From Planosporangium spinosum (lineage in GTDB: Bacteria; Actinomycetota; Actinomycetes; Mycobacteriales; Micromonosporaceae): 64,000 nt of DNA. Position 1 is the stretch's first letter, and every line of letters starts with the position of its first letter. The translations under genes were made by a program, and so were the position numbers. Location of the stretch: assembly GCF_049999945.1 (NCBI RefSeq), contig NZ_JBLYUB010000023.1:45786-109785 (forward strand). Reading direction: 5' to 3'. Under the pieces are notes generated by a model. The model was not told the origin of the DNA, did not search any database, and was given only the letters and a program-made list of their open reading frames with translations. Shown here piece after piece: positions 58,423-64,000 of the stretch.

Positions 58423-59225
58423 ACGACAGCGCCAATACCCCGGCCAGCCCGCCCGCGAGCCACCCCGGCGTCGGCCGGGTACTCGTGGTGATCCCCACCT
58501 ACAACGAGGCCGACAACATCGCCGCCATCGTCGACCGGGTGCGCCGCGCGGCGCCGGCCGTCGACGTGCTGGTCGTCGACGACAACTCCCCGGACGGCAC
58601 CGGCGTGGTCGCCGACGAGCTGGCCGCCGCCGACCCGCAGGTGCGGGTGCTGCACCGCGCCGGCAAGGAAGGCCTCGGCGCGGCGTACATCGCCGGGTTC
58701 ACCCTCGCCCGGGAACGCGGCTACGACGCGGTCGTCGAGATGGACGCCGACGGCTCGCACGCCCCGGAGGAACTGCCGCGGCTGCTCGACGCCGCCCGCG
58801 ACGCCGACGTGGTGATCGGGTCGCGATGGGTGCGCGGCGGGAAGGTCGTCAACTGGCCGGCGCACCGGCTGCTGCTGTCGCGCGGCGGTTCGCTGTACAC
58901 GAGGGTGGCGCTGGGCCTGCCGGTGCGGGACGCCACCGCCGGCTACCGGGTGTACCGCACGCCGGTGCTCGACAAGCTCGACCTCGACCGGGTCGCCTCG
59001 CAGGGGTACTGCTTCCAGATCGACCTGGGGTGGCGCGCCTACCGGCAGGGTTTCCGGATCGCCGAGGTGCCGATCACGTTCGCCGAACGGGAGCGGGGGG
59101 CGAGCAAGATGAGTTCGGGCATCGTGCGGGAGGCGCTGTGGCGGGTGACCGCGTGGGGCATGCGGGCCCGGGTCGAGACGGTGAAACGGGCGCTGCGCCG
59201 CGGCGACCGGCGGTCGGGCACGTGA
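58419..59225 (+). CDS. ppm1: Polyprenol-phosphate mannosyltransferase Ppm1
   Basis: A 268-residue GT2 enzyme that makes polyprenyl-phosphate mannose from GDP-mannose for lipoglycan and protein mannosylation. VVIPTYNEADNI, LVVDDNSPDGT and EMDADGSHAPEELP are the GT-A motifs, and GYRVYRTPVLDKLDLDRVAS is typical of Dpm1/Ppm1. It lacks the membrane helices that Lnt would supply. GTG 58419 overlaps the lnt stop and has GAGGAGGAAG upstream. Confidence 0.94.
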   Translation: MNDSANTPASPPASHPGVGRVLVVIPTYNEADNIAAIVDRVRRAAPAVDVLVVDDNSPDGTGVVADELAAADPQVRVLHRAGKEGLGAAYIAGFTLARERGYDAVVEMDADGSHAPEELPRLLDAARDADVVIGSRWVRGGKVVNWPAHRLLLSRGGSLYTRVALGLPVRDATAGYRVYRTPVLDKLDLDRVASQGYCFQIDLGWRAYRQGFRIAEVPITFAERERGASKMSSGIVREALWRVTAWGMRARVETVKRALRRGDRRSGT

Positions 59226-59240
59226 GTGGGGGTGCGTGAC

Positions 59241-59750
59241 ATGCGCCGCGCTCCGCTGATCGGCCTGGCCGTCGCCGTGACGGCCGTGGTCGAGGTCGTC
59301 GTGTTCGTCGGGGTCGCCCGGGCCCTCGGGCTGGGCTGGGCGGTCGCCGCGTTGCTGGCCGTGTCGCTGGTGGGTGGTTGGCTGGTGCCGCGCCAGGGGG
59401 TACGGGCGTGGCGGCGGTTCCGGTCGGCCGCCACGGCGGGTCAGCCGCCCGGCCGGCAGGCCACCGACGGGCTGGTCGGACTGGTCGGGGCGCTGCTGCT
59501 GGCCGTACCGGGGTTCGTCACCGGCCTGCTCGGCGCGGCGCTGCTGGTGCCGCCGCTGCGCTGGTACGCCCGTGACCGGGTGGAGCGGATGGTCGAGCGG
59601 CGGACGTCGCCGTCTTTGGCGGGCAGCCTGTTCGGGCCGCGCCGGGTACGGGTGCGGGTGCGTCGCGGACGGCCGAACCCGCCACCACCGCCGCCGCCGG
59701 CCCCGCCGACGGCGGCGATCGAAGGGGAGATCATCGACCGTCGGCCGTGA
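59241..59750 (+). CDS. fxsA: FxsA family membrane protein
   Basis: A 169-residue protein with an N-terminal helix pair (about 4-22 and 30-48), a third helix region (GLVGLVGALLLAVPGFVTGLLG, the FxsA signature, given as about residues 78-99) and a basic cytoplasmic tail ending in a Pro run. FxsA modulates phage exclusion in E. coli; its basic role is unknown. It converges on rbpA. Confidence 0.88.
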   Translation: MRRAPLIGLAVAVTAVVEVVVFVGVARALGLGWAVAALLAVSLVGGWLVPRQGVRAWRRFRSAATAGQPPGRQATDGLVGLVGALLLAVPGFVTGLLGAALLVPPLRWYARDRVERMVERRTSPSLAGSLFGPRRVRVRVRRGRPNPPPPPPPAPPTAAIEGEIIDRRP

Positions 59751-59759
59751 GTCGATACG

Positions 59760-59796
59760 ACGACAGCCGCCCCGACCAGGTCGGGGCGGCTGTCGT
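59760..59796. terminator. Bidirectional terminator between fxsA and rbpA
   Basis: A perfect 16-bp stem (59760-59775 with 59781-59796) with loop CCAGG. Confidence 0.75.
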
Positions 59797-59825
59797 GAGT
59801 CCTGTGGTGCCTCGTGCGGTGGCCG

Positions 59826-60167
59826 TCAGGCCCGGCCGCGCCGGGTGCGTACCTCCTGCAGCCGCTCGGCGAGGATGTCCTCCAGCTCCTCGATCGAGCG
59901 CCGCTCCAGCAGCATGTCCCAGTGGGTGCGCGGCGGCTTGGCCCGCTTCTGCTCCGGCTCGCTGCCGTCGACCAGCCGCGCGACGCTGCCGTCGAACTTG
60001 CACTCCCAGGTCATCGGGACCTCGGCGTCGACGGCGAAAGGCACCTCGAACTGGTGGCCCTTGGCGCACAGGTACTCGCGGGTCTGTCGTGGCGCCAGCT
60101 CGGTGTTGCGGTCGGACTCGTAGCTGACGGCTCCGAGGCGGCTTCCGCGCAGCATGCGCTCGCCCAT
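59826..60167 (-). CDS. rbpA: RNA polymerase-binding protein RbpA
   Basis: A 113-residue actinobacterial transcription factor that binds RNA polymerase and group 1/2 sigma factors. The N-terminal basic part MLRGSRLGAVSYESDRN, the core with Cys residues (EYLCAKGHQFEVPFAVDAEV, TWECKFDG) and the C-terminal sigma-interaction domain (KPPRTHWDMLLERRSIEELE) are all present. AGGGGAAG lies eight bases before the ATG. Confidence 0.96.
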   Translation of the reverse strand: MGERMLRGSRLGAVSYESDRNTELAPRQTREYLCAKGHQFEVPFAVDAEVPMTWECKFDGSVARLVDGSEPEQKRAKPPRTHWDMLLERRSIEELEDILAERLQEVRTRRGRA

Positions 60168-60350
60168 GATCGGATCTTCCCCTTCGGGTAGTGTGCGGTC
60201 TTCCTCTGCTTCAACGACACGGGTCGTCCTGGCGATTCCCGGGCCGGCTGATGGTATGTCCGCGACCGTCCGGGCAAGCTCGGTACGCCATTTTACCCAT
60301 GATTCATACGCGGCGGCGAATCGTACGCCGCACGACCTTGGCGCGCAACA

Positions 60351-61457
60351 TCACGGCGTGAGCGCGGCGGCCAGGTTCGCCAGCTGTTCACCGAGGCGGC
60401 CGATCTGCGCGTGCGCGGCCGACAGTTCGGTGCGTACCGTGTCGCGTTCGGTCTCGGCCGCCCGCAGCCGCTGTCGCAGGTCGTCGGCGCCGGTCCGGGC
60501 GGCGGCCAGCTCGGCGGTGAGCGTCGCCAGCTGCTGCTGCGCGGCCGACAGTTCGTCGCGCAGCCGCTGTGCCTGTGTCTCGGCGGCCGTCACCCGGTCA
60601 CGGGCGGTGTCGCGGTCGCGGGTGGCGGCGTCGGTGGCGCGGACCGCCGCGGCGCGGGCGTCCTCGGCGTCGGCGGCCTGCCGGCGGGCGGCGTCCCGGT
60701 CGCGGTGCGCCTCCGCCCGCAGCGCCTCCGCGGCGACGGCCCGGGCGTGGGCGGCATCGGCGGCCTCGCGGGCCGCGGCCGCCTCGCGCCGCGCGGCGTC
60801 GGTGGCCTCCCGGGCGGCCGCGACCTCCCGGTCGGCGGTCTGGCGGATCTCGCGGACCGCGTCGGCCGCCTCGGCGTGGGCGGCCTCGACGCGCTGGTCG
60901 GCCTCCACCCGGGCGACCCGGATCCGCTCGTCGGCCTCCACCCGGGCGGCCTCGACGCGCTGCTCGGCGTCGGCGTGCGCGCGCCGGACGGTGTCGGCCG
61001 CGGCCGACACCGACTCCTCGGCCTGCGCCCGGGCGGTGTCGGCGTCGGCGCGGGCCGCGTCCGCGGCCTCCCGCGCCGTGCGGGCCTGCGCCCGGGCCGC
61101 CCGGGCCTCCTCGCGGGCCTCGTCGCGTTCGGCGTGCGCGGCCGCGACGGCGGCGGCCGCCTCCGCGCGTACCGCCGCGACCTGCCGCTCCACTCCGGCC
61201 GGGGACAGTTCGGCGTGCAGCGCCGCGGCGAGGGTCTCGGTGGCCTGTTCGAGCCGGTCGACGACCTCGAACGCCCGCGCGACCTGGCCGGACAGGCCGG
61301 GGGAGTTGCGCTGGCGCATCCGCGCCGCGCGCGCCGCCGCCTGGCAGGCGCCGTCGTTGTCCCGGCAGTACCGGAACGGACGCCCCGCGCTGCCGCGCTG
61401 CGGCACGTCCCGCCCGCAGTGCGCGCACGGCCGGGTGGACTCAGACTGCTCACTCAC
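60351..61457 (-). CDS. Zinc-finger and long coiled-coil protein
   Basis: A 368-residue protein. A Cys cluster (C11, C14, C31, C38: RPCAHCGRDVPQ, FRYCRDNDGAC) resembles a zinc ribbon that checks DNA or protein, and residues about 50-360 are one long Ala/Glu/Arg coiled coil with heptad-like repeats (VEADERIRVARVEADQRVEA). Such proteins are seen in actinobacteria, but the function is unknown. GTG 61457 is supported by TAGATT seven bases upstream; the frame is open to 61502. Confidence 0.8.
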   Translation of the reverse strand: MSEQSESTRPCAHCGRDVPQRGSAGRPFRYCRDNDGACQAAARAARMRQRNSPGLSGQVARAFEVVDRLEQATETLAAALHAELSPAGVERQVAAVRAEAAAAVAAAHAERDEAREEARAARAQARTAREAADAARADADTARAQAEESVSAAADTVRRAHADAEQRVEAARVEADERIRVARVEADQRVEAAHAEAADAVREIRQTADREVAAAREATDAARREAAAAREAADAAHARAVAAEALRAEAHRDRDAARRQAADAEDARAAAVRATDAATRDRDTARDRVTAAETQAQRLRDELSAAQQQLATLTAELAAARTGADDLRQRLRAAETERDTVRTELSAAHAQIGRLGEQLANLAAALTP

Positions 61458-61464
61458 CAGCGAG

Positions 61465-61470
61465 AATCTA
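61465..61470 (-). promoter_or_regulatory. -10 box of the coiled-coil gene (leaderless)
   Basis: TAGATT on the minus strand, seven bases before GTG 61457. Confidence 0.6.
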
Positions 61471-61527
61471 CTGGTGTGCCGGCCGGGACGGGAGGGCGCC
61501 ACGGCCGGTATCGGCCCGCGCCGGTCG

Positions 61528-61941
61528 TCACGCGACCCGCGCCGCCGACCGCCGCGGGGCGCCCGACGTCACCAGGCTCCACAGCAGCAGGCTGAACGGG
61601 GCCAGCACCGCCAGCAGCGCCAGGCCACCGGCGGCGCCCGCCACGGCCAGACCGAGGACGGCCTGTATCACCAGCGCCGCCACGATCAGCCCGCGGGCCA
61701 CCCGGCCGAACGGGCGGCCGCGCACCGCGGCGACGGCCAGTGGCACCGCCGGGGCGGCCAGCACCGCCGCGAGCACCGCGCCCGCCAGCCACACCGCGAG
61801 TCGTCCGTGCGCGGCCGGCAGGCCGCCCATCGACATGGAGTACGCGTCGATGACCTCGCCGAGCACGTACATCGCGCCGCCGACGGCGGCGGCCTCCAGG
61901 ACGCCGCACACGGCGGCGAGCAACAGGACAAGCGCGCGCAT
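61528..61941 (-). CDS. Small membrane protein of unknown function
   Basis: A 137-residue protein with four predicted membrane helices (about 3-25, 45-65, 78-98 and 103-123) and a short basic C-terminus. No family recognised. GGGGAGG six bases before ATG 61941 supports the start. Confidence 0.7.
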   Translation of the reverse strand: MRALVLLLAAVCGVLEAAAVGGAMYVLGEVIDAYSMSMGGLPAAHGRLAVWLAGAVLAAVLAAPAVPLAVAAVRGRPFGRVARGLIVAALVIQAVLGLAVAGAAGGLALLAVLAPFSLLLWSLVTSGAPRRSAARVA

Positions 61942-62002
61942 GGGCAACCTCCCCGTGAACGGCGGATGTGCGAGTCAAGCTACCGACAGGTAGCGGCCGG
62001 TT

Positions 62003-62923
62003 TCAAGCGCCCGCGACGCCGGCGGGCGCCTGCGCGTGGTCGGTGGTCCGCGGTGGATGCCCGCCGGTGCCGGGCCGCGCGCCGACCACCAGGGCGAGCC
62101 CCACGAGCACCACCGCCGCCACGGCCGCGGTGCGCCAGGTCAGCGGCTCACCGAGGACGACCGCCGAGGTGGCCACCCCGACGACCGGTACGAGGAGACT
62201 GAACGGGGCCACCCGGCCGACCGGGTACCGGCCGAGCAGTCGGTTCCACCCGCCGAAGCCGAGCAGGGTCGACACGTACGCGATGTACGCAACCGCCAGC
62301 AGTGCCCTGCCGGTGAGGTGGCCGAGCATGTGGGTGACCGTCGCGGGGCCGTCGGTTGCCGCCGCGAGCGCCAGCAGCGGCAGCGGTGGGACGAGGCTGG
62401 AGTAGGCCAGCATGGACACCGGCCGGCGTTCCCCGCTGGCGCGCACGATGACGTTGCCGGCCGCCCACGCGGCGGCCGCGAGGAGGGTCAACACGAACCC
62501 CGCCGCGGTGGCGTGCCCGCCGTGACCGGCGGCCAGCACGCCGATACCGGCAGACGCCACGACGACCCCGACGGCCTGGCGGGTGCGGATCCGCTCGCCG
62601 AGCAGGGTGGTGGCCAGCAGCACCGACAGCGGCGCCTGCGCCTGCAGCACCAGCGACGCCATCCCGGCCGGCATGCGACCGGCCATGGCCGTGAACAGCA
62701 GGCCGTACTGCAACGCCCCGAACACCGCGCCGTATGCGACGACGTACCGGGCGGACGCGGTCGGCCGCGGCACGAAGAACACCAGCGGTACCGCGCAGGC
62801 CGTGAACCGCAGCGCGGTCAGCACCAGCGGGGACAGGTCCCGCAGTCCGACGTCGGTGACGACGAAGTTCACTCCCCAGATCGCCGCGACGACGACGGCC
62901 AGGACACGGTGGCGTAGCTGCAT
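62003..62923 (-). CDS. EamA/DMT-family exporter
   Basis: A 306-residue transporter with ten predicted helices in two EamA repeats; VAAIWGVNFVVTDVGLRDLSP is the diagnostic start of the first. Members export amino acids or metabolites. ATG 62923 begins the conserved part. It is divergent from the LysR gene, the classical arrangement for a regulator controlling its neighbour. Confidence 0.92.
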   Translation of the reverse strand: MQLRHRVLAVVVAAIWGVNFVVTDVGLRDLSPLVLTALRFTACAVPLVFFVPRPTASARYVVAYGAVFGALQYGLLFTAMAGRMPAGMASLVLQAQAPLSVLLATTLLGERIRTRQAVGVVVASAGIGVLAAGHGGHATAAGFVLTLLAAAAWAAGNVIVRASGERRPVSMLAYSSLVPPLPLLALAAATDGPATVTHMLGHLTGRALLAVAYIAYVSTLLGFGGWNRLLGRYPVGRVAPFSLLVPVVGVATSAVVLGEPLTWRTAAVAAVVLVGLALVVGARPGTGGHPPRTTDHAQAPAGVAGA

Positions 62924-62959
62924 GGGACAAGCCTCGCCACCACCACCATTCACGTCCAG

Positions 62960-62997
62960 TTCATAATCCTTCACTCATGCTGTAGCGTCGCTTCATA
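62960..62997. promoter_or_regulatory. LysR/EamA divergent promoter
   Basis: TTCATAAT occurs twice (about 62960 and 62992). A TAGCGT -10 (62983-62988) ends nine bases before the LysR ATG. LysR proteins usually bind such divergent regions. Confidence 0.45.
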
Positions 62998-63891
62998 ATG
63001 GAGCTGGATGCGCGGCGGCTGCGGGTGCTGCACACGGTCGCGCTGCGCGGCAGTGTGACGGCTGCCGCCGCAAGCCTGCACATCAGCCCGTCCGCGATCA
63101 GCCAGCAACTCGCCCAGCTCGAACGCGAGGCCGGCTGCGACCTGGTCGAGCGGGCCGGTCGGGGGATCCGCCTCACCCCGGCCGGGCAGGCCCTCGCCGC
63201 CCACGCCGAGCAGGTGCTGCACGCCCTCGACCGGGCCGCCGCCGCGGTCGCCGCCGCCCGCACCGGGGTCGCCGGCACCGTCTGGGTCGGCACGTTCCCC
63301 AGCGCCGGCGTGTTCGTCGCGCCGGCCGCGGTGCGGGCCCAACAGCGCCACCCGGCGCTCGACGTCCGCGTCACCGAGGCCGAGGACGAAGCCAGCCTGC
63401 TGGACCTGCGGCTGACCGCCCTCGACGTGGTCGTCATGCAGGAGTACGACCACGTGCCGGTCACCCTGCCGCCCGGTGTGACCGCCCAGACGGTCGCCCA
63501 CGACCCGCTGTACCTGGTGACGCCGGCGACCGGCCCGCTCGCCGGCCGCGCCCCGCTGTCCGACCTGCGCGACGCCCCCTGGATCGCCCCGGGCCCCGAC
63601 ACCCCGTGCGGCCGCGCCACCCGCCAGGCCTGCCGCGACGCCGGCTTCGAACCCGACATCCGCCACACCGCCCTGGACTTCGCCCTGATACTGGACATGG
63701 TCGCCGCCGGCCTGGGCGTGGCGTTGATCCCGGCGCTGGGCCTGCGCACCCTCCCCACAGGGGTGCGCGCCGCGCCGACGTGCGTCCCCGCGCTCAAACG
63801 CACGATCTTCGCGGTGACCCGTACCGTCGGCGTCGGTCAGCAGCGCCCCGCCGTCGCGGCGCTGCTGACCGAACTAGGCCGTGTTTCATAG
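62998..63891 (+). CDS. LysR-family regulator, 3' end altered by an IS
   Basis: A 297-residue protein: winged helix at 5-62 (RLRVLHTVALRGSVTAAAAS, HISPSAISQQLAQLERE) and a periplasmic-binding-protein-like sensor domain (about 88-290). The stop TAG (63889-63891) lies in the terminal sequence of the insertion element that follows, so the last five or so residues (GRVS) come from the IS. The domain looks nearly complete, so it may still work. Confidence 0.9.
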   Translation: MELDARRLRVLHTVALRGSVTAAAASLHISPSAISQQLAQLEREAGCDLVERAGRGIRLTPAGQALAAHAEQVLHALDRAAAAVAAARTGVAGTVWVGTFPSAGVFVAPAAVRAQQRHPALDVRVTEAEDEASLLDLRLTALDVVVMQEYDHVPVTLPPGVTAQTVAHDPLYLVTPATGPLAGRAPLSDLRDAPWIAPGPDTPCGRATRQACRDAGFEPDIRHTALDFALILDMVAAGLGVALIPALGLRTLPTGVRAAPTCVPALKRTIFAVTRTVGVGQQRPAVAALLTELGRVS

Positions 63892-64000
63892 GCCGGGCCG
63901 GAGCCACTCGTTGATGGCGACGACGTGGAGTGTGGCCAGGTAGCGCACGGCGAGTTTGTCGTAGCGGGTGGCCACACCACGATGACGTTTGAGCCGGTTG
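63877..64000. mobile_element. Left end of an IS5-type insertion sequence (partial)
   Basis: GGCCGTGTTTCATAGG, typical of IS ends, begins just after CTAG (63874-63877), which matches the YTAR target of IS5 elements. A transposase C-terminus is encoded inside on the minus strand. The element runs out of the window. Confidence 0.7.
63886..64000 (-). CDS. IS5-family transposase, C-terminal part
   Basis: The minus strand encodes NRLKRHRGVATRYDKLAVRY then LATLHVVAINEWLRPGL and a stop. RGVATRYDKLA..Y is the end of the DDE domain of IS5/IS4-type transposases of actinobacteria. The rest lies beyond the window. Confidence 0.85.
   Translation of the reverse strand, partial: NRLKRHRGVATRYDKLAVRYLATLHVVAINEWLRPGL

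Overview
This is a very GC-rich chromosomal window from an actinobacterium. A complete Pup-proteasome locus (mpa, dop, pup, prcB, prcA, pafA, pafB, pafC), RbpA, Wag31/DivIVA-like coiled-coil proteins, a mycobacterial-type order around tatA-tatC-helY, and many leaderless start codons all point to Actinomycetota. An endonuclease VII-type gene (now broken) between pup and prcB, together with the overall protein style, makes Micromonosporaceae my best guess; this is inference, because no rRNA is present.

Layout. 1-11.3 kb: end of a probable tRNA methyltransferase gene, a DUF5998-like gene, a 3Fe-4S ferredoxin, then the proteasome genes mpa, dop, pup, a decayed HNH endonuclease, prcB and prcA; a DUF2304/glycosyltransferase pair, a small GntR regulator and pafA. 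11.3-27 kb: a repeat-bearing membrane protein, an MFS exporter, a DUF3866 protein, the WYL regulators pafB-pafC, a small membrane protein, tatA, tatC, a diacylglycerol-kinase-like protein, a HAD phosphatase, the helicase helY, a DivIVA-like coiled-coil protein and a 5'-3' exonuclease. 27-38 kb: an accessory block with DUF6325, SHOCT, two DUF7144 membrane proteins, two large MalT-like LuxR (LAL) regulators and a PAS/PP2C phosphatase. 38.5-47.7 kb: acyl-CoA dehydrogenase, Lrp regulator, histidine phosphatase, DUF885 protein, GNAT acetyltransferase, a divergent HTH-protein/HAD pair with a strong operator, DinB beside a decayed HTH regulator, and a TetR/MFS pair. 47.9-56.2 kb: a lysine 2,3-/5,6-aminomutase pathway (kamA, kdd, amidohydrolase, kamD, kamE, kal, MutL-like reactivase). 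56.7-64 kb: lnt-ppm1, fxsA, rbpA, a zinc-finger/coiled-coil protein, an EamA exporter divergent from a LysR regulator, and the end of an IS5-type transposase gene at the window edge.

How the genes work together. The proteasome genes encode the whole Pup conjugation, recycling and degradation route; this Pup already ends in Gly-Gly-Glu, so it should be ready for PafA without deamidation. The kam block would take L-lysine through beta-lysine, 3,5-diaminohexanoate and 5-amino-3-oxohexanoate, with Kal acting at the end, but the cleavage enzyme Kce is not encoded here and an amidohydrolase sits inside the operon.

Patterns across the window. At least 16 genes have a TANNNT hexamer 6-8 nt before the start codon, which predicts leaderless mRNAs. 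Short perfect tandem duplications (15-72 bp) recur in many intergenic regions and protein tails; one helped break the endonuclease gene. A dispersed palindromic repeat occurs twice in opposite orientations.
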